A stretch of DNA of 41,346 nt from an uncultured Acidobacteriota bacterium (GCA_903851035.1 CAINND010000077.1:1-41346), one strand, 5' to 3'; shown: positions 17,712 through 26,389, counted from the first letter of the stretch. Notes: generated from the sequence alone by a model not told the origin. Numbers and translations are program-made.

Positions 17712-18188
17712 GTGGCGGCAAAGCAAATGGCGGAGGGACGCAGGGACGGCGAGCAGAGATCGTTTTTCATCGCCCGTGCACCGCGCGCGCAGGCGCCCGG
17801 CATCGGGCCGGTGATCCTGTTTAGTGCCGGTGGCGTGCGCTTTGCCGTGGAAGCCACCCAAGTGCAAGAGGTACTTGGCGGTGACGAACGTACCACCCGG
17901 CTGAAGCCGAAGGTTACCGCACCGTTGGACTTTGCCTTGCAGGTCGGGCTGGGAGCGGGAATACTGGAGCGCGTGCTGGTGTTAAAGCCGGGGGACTGTG
18001 CCCTGGCCGTTACGGGAGTGGAGCGCATGGCGGCCATCCCCCGGCTGACCGCGCTGCCGGGAATTTTTCGCGGCATGGAGCGGAGCTGGTATCGTGGGCT
18101 GCTGTTGCTGGAAAATGAGGTGGTGCCGCTGATCCGCACCGAATACTGGCGCAAGCTGGGAGCGGAATTGGAGGCCAGGCATGGTTGA
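17712..18188 (+). CDS. Divergent CheW-like protein (ChpC position)
   Basis: The protein has 158 residues. Recognisable CheW features are the first strand ILFSAGGVRFAVEATQVQEVL, split over about residues 35-55, and the C-terminal WYRGLLLLENEVVPLI, which matches the closing strand of CheW domains. The middle lacks the usual GVINLRG motif. A basic N-terminal tail of 30 residues precedes the domain. It starts at GTG 17712; an ATG at 17727 is an alternative. It overlaps the next CheW-like gene by 8 bases. It is likely an accessory coupling protein that binds receptor or kinase in the second array, but its role is inferred from position. Confidence 0.7.
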   Translation: MAAKQMAEGRRDGEQRSFFIARAPRAQAPGIGPVILFSAGGVRFAVEATQVQEVLGGDERTTRLKPKVTAPLDFALQVGLGAGILERVLVLKPGDCALAVTGVERMAAIPRLTALPGIFRGMERSWYRGLLLLENEVVPLIRTEYWRKLGAELEARHG

Positions 18189-18624
18189 ACTGGAGCGCTA
18201 TGTCACCTTTCCGCTGGCAGGCAAGCAGTTTGCGCTGCACTCCAGCCAGGTGCAGGAACTTTTGATGCCGGCGCCGCTATACTGGTTTCCCCACACCATG
18301 CACTCAGTGCTGGGGGTGCTGATGAGGCGCGGCAAGGTGGTGCCGGTGTGCGACCTGGGACAGGTTTTTGGCGTGCCGGAAGAAGTTAGTTTTTATGTGG
18401 TGGCGCGTGTGAACTACTTTGGCCGCGTGGAGGAAGTGGCGCTGCCGGTGGATGGCCTTTGCCAGCTTGTACAGGGCGATAGTTCTCCACTGAGCGAGCC
18501 GGAGCCTTTTGTCAGCGGAAGGCTGGTGACGGGCAACACATCGGTGCCGCTTCTGGATCTGGATCGAGTAGTGGAACATTGCATTCAACCGGTCGCGCAG
18601 GCGGCCACGGAGGCAACGCGATGA
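18181..18624 (+). CDS. Second divergent CheW-like protein
   Basis: This 147-residue protein is a single CheW-like domain. It shows VTFPLAGKQFALHSSQVQEL at the start, then HSVLGVLMRRGKVVPVCDL, which is the CheW GVxxxRGxxxPVxDL motif with Met-Arg in place of Asn-Leu. It ends with VPLLDLDRVVE. It overlaps the preceding CheW-like gene by 8 bases and the following PATAN gene by 4. Two CheW-like genes in a row suggest a mixed coupling layer, perhaps to connect receptors coded elsewhere with the hybrid CheA. A frameshifted duplication is unlikely because the two sequences differ strongly. Confidence 0.75.
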   Translation: MVELERYVTFPLAGKQFALHSSQVQELLMPAPLYWFPHTMHSVLGVLMRRGKVVPVCDLGQVFGVPEEVSFYVVARVNYFGRVEEVALPVDGLCQLVQGDSSPLSEPEPFVSGRLVTGNTSVPLLDLDRVVEHCIQPVAQAATEATR

Positions 18625-19394
18625 GCACGAACCCCGCGCTGAACCAGAGAATCCTGGTTATCGACAGCAATGTGTTCTTCGCCAAACGCCTGATGGATGC
18701 GTTGAAGGCGCATGGTTTTGACGTGACGCATTGCACCCAGCCCTCCTACGCGTTGACCATGCTGGAGTGGAACGCGCCGACGGCCATACTGTGTGCCACC
18801 AACCTGCGCGAGATGAGCGTGTATGAACTGCCGCGCATCCTGCACTCGGATGCTGCCACGGCAAGCATTCCCGTGATGGCCATGGGCGACGGCGGCGAGC
18901 AGGCGCTGATGGAGGCCTTCCGCGCCGGGTGCGACGATTACATTGACCGCCGACGCGGGCCGGAGAACATCGCCGCCCAGGTTCGCACCTTCCTGCTGAG
19001 CCGCGAAGAAGGCTTCCGCCCGACGCAGATGCTGGAGAGCGAGCAGACGGTGCTGGAAGGCAGCCTGAGCCACCTGGATTTGCCCGGCGTGGTGCAGATG
19101 CTGGCGCACTCACGGCAGAGCGGCGTGCTCTATATCAACGCCGAAAAGCTGGACGGGACAATATTTTTCCACCGCGGAGAAGTGCTGCACGCCGAGGTGG
19201 GCGAGATCATCGGCAATGACGCCGTGGTCAGCATCATCAAGAATTGCAACGGGCTTGATCGTGGCGTGTACAAGTTTGTGCCGGGCACCATGTCGGCCAC
19301 ACGCACGGTCTTCCGCACCGTGACCGAACTGATGCTGGAGGCTCTGCGAGAGATTGACGAAGAGCGCGCCGCGAACGACGGAGGTTACAAATGA
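18621..19394 (+). CDS. Pseudo-receiver fused to PATAN/DUF4388 domain
   Basis: The protein has 257 residues. An N-terminal receiver fold (about 8-125) has only one acidic residue in VIDSN (13-17). The phospho-acceptor position in ILCATNLREM is Ala59 or Thr60, and the conserved Lys is absent (CDDYIDRRRG), so it should not be phosphorylated in the normal way. The C-terminal half (about 147-250), starting with GSLSHLDLPGVVQML and containing GVLYINAEKLDGTIFFHRGE, is a PATAN/DUF4388 domain. GGAGG 7 bases before the ATG fixes the start. In cyanobacteria PATAN regulators act on type IV pilus motors. That, with the Pil-Chp-like context, suggests an output role towards a pilus, by inference. Confidence 0.85.
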   Translation: MSTNPALNQRILVIDSNVFFAKRLMDALKAHGFDVTHCTQPSYALTMLEWNAPTAILCATNLREMSVYELPRILHSDAATASIPVMAMGDGGEQALMEAFRAGCDDYIDRRRGPENIAAQVRTFLLSREEGFRPTQMLESEQTVLEGSLSHLDLPGVVQMLAHSRQSGVLYINAEKLDGTIFFHRGEVLHAEVGEIIGNDAVVSIIKNCNGLDRGVYKFVPGTMSATRTVFRTVTELMLEALREIDEERAANDGGYK

Positions 19395-20206
19395 GCGCTA
19401 AACCGGTCGTCTACTTTATTGACGACAGCGCCACCATGCGCGAGGTGATCAAGATCGCCTTCCGCAGGGAGAACCTGGACGTGATCACCTGCCACGACGC
19501 CAGCAGCGCCATGGACATGATGGATCACAGCGCGCCGGACGTTGTTATCAGTGACGTGATCATGCCCGGACATGACGGCTACGAGGTTTGCCAGTACATC
19601 AAGCAGCATCCGCGCTTCGGCCAGACGCCGGTGATCCTGATGTCCGGCGTGGTGAACAAGGGAGTGGCCGAGCGTGCCTTTGCAGTGCATGCCAACGAAC
19701 TGATCCGCAAGCCCTTCCAGCCGCAGGATCTGATTGCCCGAGTGCGCCATTTGCTGAAGGCGCCCGCGGAACCCGATGTGACGACGGCGCAGGCGCAGGA
19801 AGAAGCCAGTGCAGTGCTGAGCAGCATCTTTAGCGGGCCCATGCCGGCGCGCGCACCACGCATCACCGGGCCGGTTCCGGTGCCGCCGCGGTTGAACTCG
19901 CGTCCGCCGGCGCCTTCGATTGCCGCCACCGTGGCAGCTGCGCTGCAGCCGCCCGTTGTGGCCCCTCCGGTCAGCATTCCTGGAGCGCAGATTACAGGCT
20001 CCACGCAACTGCCCGTGCCGCCGCCCATGCCCGGTAAGGTGCCCACGCCGCCCATCCCATGCGGCAGCGGAGACCACGGCAAAATGCGGCTGGAAATCAT
20101 GCGGCTGCTGAGCCAGATCAAGAAACTTGAGCTGGAACTGGCCGCCGAGCGTGAATACTCCAAGGCCCTGGAGCAGCATGTAAACACGCTGGCCGATATC
20201 GACTGA
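19391..20206 (+). CDS. Response regulator with proline-rich linker and C-terminal coiled coil
   Basis: The protein has 271 residues. The N-terminal receiver (5-125) is complete: Asp11-Asp12 in FIDDSATMR, phospho-acceptor Asp55 in ISDVIMPG, the Ser switch in LMSG and the Lys in IRKPF. A Pro/Ala-rich, probably disordered linker (about 145-228) follows. The last 40 residues form a heptad-like helix (about 231-268, MRLEIMRLLSQIKKLELELA). No enzymatic or DNA-binding domain is visible, so output must be by protein binding or oligomerisation. It overlaps the PATAN gene (ATGA), has GGAGG 6 bases upstream and is the last gene of the operon, followed by a terminator. I know no named family with this exact layout. 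Confidence 0.85.
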   Translation: MSAKPVVYFIDDSATMREVIKIAFRRENLDVITCHDASSAMDMMDHSAPDVVISDVIMPGHDGYEVCQYIKQHPRFGQTPVILMSGVVNKGVAERAFAVHANELIRKPFQPQDLIARVRHLLKAPAEPDVTTAQAQEEASAVLSSIFSGPMPARAPRITGPVPVPPRLNSRPPAPSIAATVAAALQPPVVAPPVSIPGAQITGSTQLPVPPPMPGKVPTPPIPCGSGDHGKMRLEIMRLLSQIKKLELELAAEREYSKALEQHVNTLADID

Positions 20207-20223
20207 TTTTCTGAACCGATAAG

Positions 20224-20257
20224 AAGGAGCCGGAGCGATCCGGGCTCCTTTTGTTTT
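20224..20257 (+). terminator. Intrinsic terminator of the Pil-Chp-like operon
   Basis: AAGGAGCC-GGA pairs with TCC-GGGCTCCTT across a 4-base loop, with one bulged base, and TTTTGTTTT follows. It lies 18 bases after the last stop codon. It separates the ten-gene operon from the third MCP. Confidence 0.85.
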
Positions 20258-20265
20258 AGCGCAAA

Positions 20266-20293
20266 TAAAGTTTCTGCCGGACGAGCCCGATAG
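20266..20293 (+). promoter_or_regulatory. Sigma-28 (FliA)-type promoter before the third MCP
   Basis: TAAAGTTT at 20266-20273 is followed after 11 bases by GCCCGATA (20285-20292). The known sigma-28 consensus is TAAAGTTT, 11 bases, GCCGATAA. The -35 box is perfect and the -10 box carries one inserted C. The predicted transcript would begin near 20300, about 23 bases before the ATG, leaving room for the GGGGAG SD at 20311-20316. It suggests control by a flagellar or motility sigma factor. Confidence 0.6.
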
Positions 20294-20322
20294 TCTCCCT
20301 GATACTTCACGGGGAGCCCCCG

Positions 20323-22152
20323 ATGCGCCAATCGCTCGTCAAAAAGCTCGCACTCTTCTTACTGGCTCCGCTGCTGCTGGTTTTGTGCGGCGGCAATGCC
20401 ATGTGCTTTATGTTTCGTAATGCCATACTGGCAGAATTCGCCCACGCGCAAGTGCCGGAAGGCTCGACGCGCATGGTGTCCAGTTACTTGAACAGCGCGT
20501 TCATGGGGTTGTTCGTGCTGGATGTACTTGCGCTGGCAGGATGCGTGGGATTATTGCTGCTCCTCTATCGCCGCATGGCCGAGCCGCTGCTGCGCCTTGG
20601 CGAGGCGATGCCGGATCCGAAGACACGGCATCTGGAACTGGCACAAGAGTTGCCTGCGAATGGCTGGGAGGAGACGAACCACATCGCGCGGGAGTTCAAT
20701 CAATTTCAAGATCGCCTGCGGCAGACAGTGACGATTATCCGCAAAGCCGGAGTGCGCACGGCATACCTTTCGGCAAAGGCGCTGCGCCATATCCGCCAGA
20801 CCATGCAGAGTTCCGAGCGGCAGGCGGAGATCGCGACGATGGTCTATGACTCGAGCCAGAGCATCATGCGCACCATTGACGAGACCGCGCAGTCGGCCGC
20901 CGAGATTGCCGAGGCCACGGCACGCGAGTTGAACACGGCGCGGCAATCTTACGAGCAACTGGCCCAGGCCGCGGAAAAGGTGACCTCGGCCGGCGAACGC
21001 CTTCAGGGCTTTGAAAAGCTGGTGGAAGAGCTGAGTTCACGCTCGCGCTGCATCGACCAGATACTCATCCTCATTAAGGACATTGCCGACCAGACCAGCC
21101 TGCTGGCGCTGAACGCAGGCATTGAAGCGGCGCGCGTAGGCGAGGCAGGGCGCGGCTTTGCCATTGTTGCCGGAGAGGTGCGTAAGGTGGCCAAGCGCAC
21201 CAGCGATGCCGCCGGTGAAATTGGCCAGAACGTGCGCGGCATCCTGGACAAGGTGAAGGAGACGGCCAGCGAGACGGCGCAGATCAGCCAGGCCAATCAG
21301 CACATCCAGGTGGCAGTGGAGGCAGCGGCGCGTGACTTCCACGGCATGATCGGTGAATTTGAAAAGACCCATGCCAACCTGGAGCAGATGAGCCGCGCCT
21401 TTGAGGAAGTGAGCAGCACGAACCAGCAGATTCATAGCGGAGTTACCGAGATCCGCTACCTGAGTAACGACGTGGCCGGGCGCATGAAAGACAACATGAG
21501 CACCTCCGGTCAATTGAATCTGCAAACCGAGGAAGTGCTGGGACTGCTCTCCCTCTTCCACACCGGCAGCGGGGGCTTTGAGCAGATTCTGGATATTGCC
21601 ACCCATTACCGCGACCGCATAGAGAAAATACTTGAGGGCATTGTGGCGCGCGGCGTGGATGTGTTCGACCGCCGGTACCAGCCGGTACCGGGGACGAATC
21701 CGCCCAAGTACGAGGTCTCCTACGCCAGGCACTTTGATCGCGAATTTCAGGCCTTGCTTGACGAGGCAAAACGCGAAGTGGATGGCATCTACTTTGTGCT
21801 GATTGACGTTAACGGCTACCTGCCGACGCATCACACCACCTGCTCACAGCCGCCCACGGGCGACGCAGCAGTGGACAGCCTGCGCAGCCGGCAGCGGCGC
21901 TTCTACAACTCCACGGAGGTTGAGCGCAAGCGTGCCGCCAACACCGCACCATACCTGCTGCAAACATACACACGGGATACTGGAGAGGTGCTGGACGACG
22001 TTACCCTTCCGGTGATGGTGCAGGGCCGGCGATATGGATCGCTTTGCGTGGGCGTGCCGCCGCGGCTGCTGCTGGATGGCGAAGAACCGGAGTCCGCTAC
22101 GATGGCTCCTCACCAGGTGGAGGCTCCGCTGGCCACGCCGCTGCTGCAATAG
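20323..22152 (+). CDS. Methyl-accepting chemotaxis protein with C-terminal sensory domain
   Basis: The protein has 609 residues. TM1 (8-30) and TM2 (58-81) enclose a periplasmic loop of only about 27 residues. A weak HAMP-like stretch leads to the signalling hairpin (about 140-410). Its tip near 250 is non-standard: [19 protein letters not shown], then [10 protein letters not shown] in place of [10 protein letters not shown]. After the hairpin comes a domain at about 420-582 containing [39 protein letters not shown] and a final GSLCVG strand. This domain is found C-terminal to the hairpin in several MCPs and probably senses in the cytoplasm. The gene is transcribed alone from the sigma-28-like site. 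It ends 3 bases before the convergent uvrB stop. Confidence 0.9.
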   Translation: MRQSLVKKLALFLLAPLLLVLCGGNAMCFMFRNAILAEFAHAQVPEGSTRMVSSYLNSAFMGLFVLDVLALAGCVGLLLLLYRRMAEPLLRLGEAMPDPKTRHLELAQELPANGWEETNHIAREFNQFQDRLRQTVTIIRKAGVRTAYLSAKALRHIRQTMQSSERQAEIATMVYDSSQSIMRTIDETAQSAAEIAEATARELNTARQSYEQLAQAAEKVTSAGERLQGFEKLVEELSSRSRCIDQILILIKDIADQTSLLALNAGIEAARVGEAGRGFAIVAGEVRKVAKRTSDAAGEIGQNVRGILDKVKETASETAQISQANQHIQVAVEAAARDFHGMIGEFEKTHANLEQMSRAFEEVSSTNQQIHSGVTEIRYLSNDVAGRMKDNMSTSGQLNLQTEEVLGLLSLFHTGSGGFEQILDIATHYRDRIEKILEGIVARGVDVFDRRYQPVPGTNPPKYEVSYARHFDREFQALLDEAKREVDGIYFVLIDVNGYLPTHHTTCSQPPTGDAAVDSLRSRQRRFYNSTEVERKRAANTAPYLLQTYTRDTGEVLDDVTLPVMVQGRRYGSLCVGVPPRLLLDGEEPESATMAPHQVEAPLATPLLQ

Positions 22153-22155
22153 GCG

Positions 22156-24141
22156 CTAGGTAAAGAGCTCGCGCTCGCGCAACTCGCGGATGAGGTCGCG
22201 CATTTTGGCCGCACGCTCGAACTCGAACTTTTTGGCGGCCTCGCGCATCTCCTCCTCCATCTTGGTGAGGTAGGCGTCGAGTTCTTCGCGGCTCTTGAAC
22301 TCCGGCACGCCATCAATGGGCTTCGGCTCTTCCTCGTAGTCGGCGTTGACGATCTGCGCCAGTGACATGTCTGCCCCGCGGACGATGGAGCGCGGCGTGA
22401 TATTGTTCTCCACGTTATAGCTTTCCTGAATGGCGCGGCGGCGGTTGGTCTCGCCCATGGCGGCCTTCATGCTGTCGGTCATGCGGTCGGCGTAGAGGAT
22501 GGCGCGGCCTTCCACGTGACGCGCGCAACGGCCAATGGTCTGGATCAGCGAGCCGGTGGAGCGCAGAAAACCCTCTTTGTCGGCGTCCAGAATCGCCACC
22601 AGCGATACCTCCGGCAAGTCCAGCCCCTCGCGCAATAGATTGATGCCGATCAATACATCAAACTCACCGTTGCGCAGATCGCGCAGAATCTTGATGCGTT
22701 CCAGGGTCTCGATCTCTGAGTGCATGTAGCGGCAGCGCACGCCAACTTCGGTGTAGTAGTCGGTCAAATCCTCTGACATGCGCTTGGTCAGCGTGGTGAC
22801 CAGCACACGCTGCTTAATGGCCGCACGCTGGCGAATCTCATGCAGCAGGTCGTCCACCTGGCCCTTGACGGGGCGCACCTCCACCTGCGGGTCCACCAGG
22901 CCGGTGGGACGAATGATCTGTTCGACGACCACGCCGCCGCTCTTCGTCAGTTCGTAAGGGCCGGGCGTGGCGCTGACGTATATGACCTGGTTGATGCGCC
23001 CCTCGAACTCCTCGAAGGTGAGCGGGCGGTTGTCGAGCGCCGAAGGCAGACGGAAGCCGAAGTCAATCAGGTTCTGCTTACGCGAGCGGTCGCCGTGCCA
23101 CATGCCGCGCACCTGCGGAACGGTCTGGTGGCTCTCGTCCATGAAGAGCAGGAAATCGCGCGGGACGTAATCGAGCAGCGTCGGCGGGGGCTCGCCGGGC
23201 AGGCGCCCGGTAAAGTGGCGGCTGTAATTCTCAATGCCGTGGCAGTAGCCCATCTCCTTGATCATCTCCAGGTCGAAGCGGGTGCGCTGGTGGATGCGTT
23301 GCGCCTCCACGATGCGGCCCTGGTTTTCCAGCTCCTTCTCCCACCACAGCATCTCCTTGACGATGGAATCCACGGCGGAGGTGCGCGTCTCCGGCCGCAT
23401 GACGTAGTGCGACTTGGGATAGATAGGCAGGCGCTGATACTTGTTCTTCACGGTGCCAAAGAGCGGATCGATCTGGCTGAGCGATTCAACCTCGTCGCCC
23501 CACAGCTCGATGCGGTAGGCCACGTCTTCGTAAGTGGGATAGACCTCGATCACGTCACCACGCACGCGGAAGGTGCCACGCACAAAGTCGGCGTCGGTGC
23601 GTTCGTAGAGGATTTCGACGAGCTTGCTGGTGATCTCCTTGCGGGTAATCTTCTGGCTCTTCTCGAGGAAGAGCAGCATGCCGTAGTAGGCTTCCGGCGA
23701 GCCCAGGCCGTAGATGCAGCTGACGCTGGCTACGATGATGCAGTCGCGGCGCTCAAATAGTGATCGCGTGGCCGACAGCCGCAGCTTGTCCAGCTCGGCG
23801 TTGACTGTGGCTTCCTTCTCGATGTAAATGTCGCCCGCCGGGATGTAGGCCTCCGGCTGATAGTAGTCGTAGTAGCTGACGAAATATTCGACGGCGTTAT
23901 CGGGGAAGAAGCTCTTGAACTCGTGGTAGAGCTGCGCGGCCAGCGTCTTGTTATGCGCCATGATGAGCGCCGGACGCTGGCACTCCTCGATGATCTTGGC
24001 CATGGTAAAGGTCTTGCCGCTGCCGGTGACGCCGAGCAGCACCTGGTGCTTTTCGCCTTCGCCCAGCCCGCGCGTAAGGCTGGCAATGGCCGAGGCCTGG
24101 TCGCCCTGCGGCTTGTAGTTGCTGTGAACCTTGAGTTCCAT
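22156..24141 (-). CDS. uvrB: UvrABC system protein B, excision repair helicase
   Basis: UvrB receives damaged DNA from UvrA, verifies the lesion and recruits UvrC. The 661-residue length is typical. Visible motifs are Walker A GVTGSGKT (37-44), the beta-hairpin region [12 protein letters not shown], the Walker B-type MDESHQT, and the helicase motifs VSATPGPYE and [19 protein letters not shown] (in part). A C-terminal UVR domain, [18 protein letters not shown], binds UvrC. I start at the ATG at 24141, where known UvrB proteins begin; a GTG six codons earlier is possible. It is convergent with the MCP at 20323, with 3 bases between the stops. No clear LexA box was seen upstream. Confidence 0.98.
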   Translation of the reverse strand: MELKVHSNYKPQGDQASAIASLTRGLGEGEKHQVLLGVTGSGKTFTMAKIIEECQRPALIMAHNKTLAAQLYHEFKSFFPDNAVEYFVSYYDYYQPEAYIPAGDIYIEKEATVNAELDKLRLSATRSLFERRDCIIVASVSCIYGLGSPEAYYGMLLFLEKSQKITRKEITSKLVEILYERTDADFVRGTFRVRGDVIEVYPTYEDVAYRIELWGDEVESLSQIDPLFGTVKNKYQRLPIYPKSHYVMRPETRTSAVDSIVKEMLWWEKELENQGRIVEAQRIHQRTRFDLEMIKEMGYCHGIENYSRHFTGRLPGEPPPTLLDYVPRDFLLFMDESHQTVPQVRGMWHGDRSRKQNLIDFGFRLPSALDNRPLTFEEFEGRINQVIYVSATPGPYELTKSGGVVVEQIIRPTGLVDPQVEVRPVKGQVDDLLHEIRQRAAIKQRVLVTTLTKRMSEDLTDYYTEVGVRCRYMHSEIETLERIKILRDLRNGEFDVLIGINLLREGLDLPEVSLVAILDADKEGFLRSTGSLIQTIGRCARHVEGRAILYADRMTDSMKAAMGETNRRRAIQESYNVENNITPRSIVRGADMSLAQIVNADYEEEPKPIDGVPEFKSREELDAYLTKMEEEMREAAKKFEFERAAKMRDLIRELRERELFT

Positions 24142-24219
24142 TGCGGCGGCGTCTCCCACGCGAAGTGAACTCGCCCAGGGAAGTCACTAAATGCTTCCGC
24201 GAGCCGAGCTGAACCTTTG

Positions 24220-24225
24220 ATTATA
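24220..24225 (-). promoter_or_regulatory. Perfect -10 box upstream of uvrB
   Basis: On the minus strand TATAAT lies 79 bases before the uvrB ATG, in the gap after the transglutaminase-like gene. No convincing -35 box is present at 16-18 bases, so the promoter call rests on the -10 alone. Confidence 0.4.
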
Positions 24226-24254
24226 GCGCGAGGGCTGGAGTTCGAGGGCGCAGG

Positions 24255-24920
24255 CTAGTGCTTCACCATCCCATGCTGGCCGGCGCCGAAGCTGCGGCGG
24301 TCCAGGCGTGGCAGGCGGCGGATGGTTTTCTCCGGAGCGATGGGGAAGTGGCGCGCTTCCAGCAGGCATTCCGCCACGCACCAGACGTCGTCCTCGCGGG
24401 TCATCCAGTTGTCACCATCAAAGCGCGAGAGGTTGACCTTGCCGGAGTACGCGCGCAGAGTGCGTTCACCCTTCAGGTTGTAGTAGTGCTCAAAGTAGCT
24501 GAGGGCCAGCTCGCGCAGCGTGCGATAGACCGGGGCGCGAAAGCGCAGTCCCGCGTAGTTGCTTTTGGCGATGCCGCCCCATAGGCCGTTCTCCTGGTAG
24601 AGCGCGACGACGTGATCGTCATCGCGCACGGCCTCCAGGTCCATCACCAGCGGCGGGTGGCCTTTGATGCGCAACGCGGCGGCCGCGAGCAGCGCGCCTT
24701 CCATGCAGTGGCCCGCGCGCTCGCGCAGCACGCGCCGCGGACTGCCCGCGGTGTCCGTGTACTTGTAGCGCATGGCGTCGAGGAAAGCCTGAATCTTAAT
24801 CGGAGTATTGAGCGAGCGCAGGGTGCGCAGTTCTTTCGCGGTGAAGCCGAAGTCGCCCGCGCCCGCGGGCTGTTTGGATTTTCCCTTGCCTGCGGACGTG
24901 GCGCGCTTCGAAGATGGCAC
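24255..24920 (-). CDS. Conserved hypothetical protein, possible transglutaminase-like fold
   Basis: The protein has 221 residues and starts at a GTG only 2 bases after the NfnB-like stop codon, so it is co-transcribed with that pair. The first 22 residues are Lys/Ser/Gly-rich and probably disordered. The core has Cys72 in ERAGHCMEGALLAAAALR and His103 in RDDDHVVALY. A Cys at the start of a long helix followed by an Asp-rich DxDH strand is the pattern of transglutaminase-like Cys-His-Asp folds. I cannot assign a substrate. The rest has HYYNLKGERTLRAYS and DDVWCVAE. No signal peptide or membrane segment is visible. Its link to the reductase genes is positional only. Confidence 0.75.
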   Translation of the reverse strand: MPSSKRATSAGKGKSKQPAGAGDFGFTAKELRTLRSLNTPIKIQAFLDAMRYKYTDTAGSPRRVLRERAGHCMEGALLAAAALRIKGHPPLVMDLEAVRDDDHVVALYQENGLWGGIAKSNYAGLRFRAPVYRTLRELALSYFEHYYNLKGERTLRAYSGKVNLSRFDGDNWMTREDDVWCVAECLLEARHFPIAPEKTIRRLPRLDRRSFGAGQHGMVKH

Positions 24921-24922
24921 GA

Positions 24923-26389
24923 CTAGTTAACCGCCTTGGCGGGCGTGGTCTCCCAGTCGCCGGTGGTCAGGTAATCGTGAATGGCCTTTGCCGCCTTGCG
25001 TCCGGCGCCCATGGCGAGAATGACCGTGGCGCCGCCGGTGACGATGTCTCCGCCGGCGAAGACGCCACGCTTGCTGGTGCGCGTGGTCTCTTCGTCTGCC
25101 AGGATGTAATTCTTGCGCGTGGTGGCTAGGTCCGGCGTGGTGCTTTGGACGAGTGGATTGGCCGTGGTGCCGACGCCGATGATGACCAGGTGCGCGGGCA
25201 GGATAAAGTCCGAACCTTTGATCTCCACCGGACTGCGGCGACCGCTGGCATCGGGCTCGCCCAACTCCATTTGCACGCAGCGCGCGCCGGTGAGCCAACC
25301 CTTTTCGTCGCCCAGAAACTCCTCGGGGTTGGTCAGCATGCGGAACTCGACGCCTTCTTCCTTGGCGTGCTTGACCTCTTCGGCGCGTGCGGGCATCTCG
25401 GCCTCGCTGCGGCGATAGACCAGCGTTGCCGAGCGGGCGCCCAGGCGGCGAGCGGTGCGCACGGCGTCCATGGCCGTGTTGCCACCGCCCACGACGATGA
25501 CATCCTTGTCGCGGCAGTCGTAAACAGGCTCATCGCTGGTGGGGAAGTTGTAGGCGCGCATCAGGTTGACGCGGGTCAGAAACTCATTGGCCGAGTACAC
25601 GCCGTTCAGGTGTTCACCGGGAACGCCAAGAAAGCGCGGCAATCCGGCGCCGGTGGCGATGAAGATGGCGTCAAAGCCTTCGTCCGTCATCAGTTCGTCA
25701 ATGGTCACGCTCTTGCCGACGACGACGTTGGTCTCAAATTCCACGCCCATGCGACGCAGGTTGTTGACCTCCTGCTTGACGATCGCCTTAGGCAGGCGGA
25801 ACTCCGGGATGCCGTAGACGAGCACGCCGCCCAGTTCATGCAGAGCTTCAAAGACGCGTACGCGATGGCCCTTCTGGATCAGGTCTCCTGCGGCGCTAAG
25901 GCCGGCCGGGCCGCTGCCTACGATGGCTACGCTCTTGCCCGTGGCGGGAGCGATGTTGGGCAACCCAAGCTGACCGCTGGTGCGCTCAAAATCGGCGATA
26001 AAGCGTTCCAGGTTGCCAATTGCAACGGATTCGCCCTTCTTGCCCAGAATGCAGCCGCCCTCGCATTGGTTCTCCTGCGGACAGACGCGGCCGGTGATGG
26101 CCGGCAGCGCATTGTCCTCACGCATCTTCGATGCCGCTGCCAGGTAATCGCCGGCGACGATCAGGTCCACGACCTCGCGAATCTTCACGCCCACGGGACA
26201 CTCACTGACGCAGCCGGGCTTGCCGCAGCCGATGCAGCGCGTGGCTTCGATCTGGGCCGTTTCGGCCGAGATGCCGAGGTTCACTTCCAGAAAGTTGCGG
26301 CTGCGCGCGGTGGCGTCCTGCTCCGGCATATGGGTCCGCGCAATCTTCATGCGCTCCTTGGCGGGCAGAGTGTTTTTCTTATCAGCCAT
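24923..26389 (-). CDS. nfnB: NfnB-like FAD/NAD(P)-binding Fe-S oxidoreductase subunit (GltD family)
   Basis: The 488-residue protein is of the glutamate synthase small-subunit family. The N-terminal domain has two [4Fe-4S] cysteine clusters: CIGCGKPGCVSECP and CPQENQCEGGC. An FAD motif VGSGPAGLSAAGDL, an NADPH motif VGGGNTAMDAVRTARRLGA and a closing FAD motif GDIVTGGATVILAMGAG follow. No glutamate synthase large subunit is nearby. It overlaps an NfnA-like subunit by 8 bases, so the pair is most likely an NADH-dependent ferredoxin:NADP oxidoreductase (NfnAB), a flavin-bifurcating enzyme. Sulfide dehydrogenase SudAB is built the same way and cannot be excluded. The start at 26389 is chosen over longer frames because it follows the overlap with nfnA. 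Confidence 0.85.
   Translation of the reverse strand: MADKKNTLPAKERMKIARTHMPEQDATARSRNFLEVNLGISAETAQIEATRCIGCGKPGCVSECPVGVKIREVVDLIVAGDYLAAASKMREDNALPAITGRVCPQENQCEGGCILGKKGESVAIGNLERFIADFERTSGQLGLPNIAPATGKSVAIVGSGPAGLSAAGDLIQKGHRVRVFEALHELGGVLVYGIPEFRLPKAIVKQEVNNLRRMGVEFETNVVVGKSVTIDELMTDEGFDAIFIATGAGLPRFLGVPGEHLNGVYSANEFLTRVNLMRAYNFPTSDEPVYDCRDKDVIVVGGGNTAMDAVRTARRLGARSATLVYRRSEAEMPARAEEVKHAKEEGVEFRMLTNPEEFLGDEKGWLTGARCVQMELGEPDASGRRSPVEIKGSDFILPAHLVIIGVGTTANPLVQSTTPDLATTRKNYILADEETTRTSKRGVFAGGDIVTGGATVILAMGAGRKAAKAIHDYLTTGDWETTPAKAVN

Noticed and set aside
17712-18624. The two adjacent CheW-like genes as one frameshifted gene
   Set aside because: Each contains both the first and the closing strand of a CheW domain, and the second has its own start overlapping by 8 bases.
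20180-20200. GCCGATAT at the end of the last receiver gene as a sigma-28 -10 box
   Set aside because: The upstream TAAA is only 8 bases away, too close for the consensus, and the site is inside a coding region.
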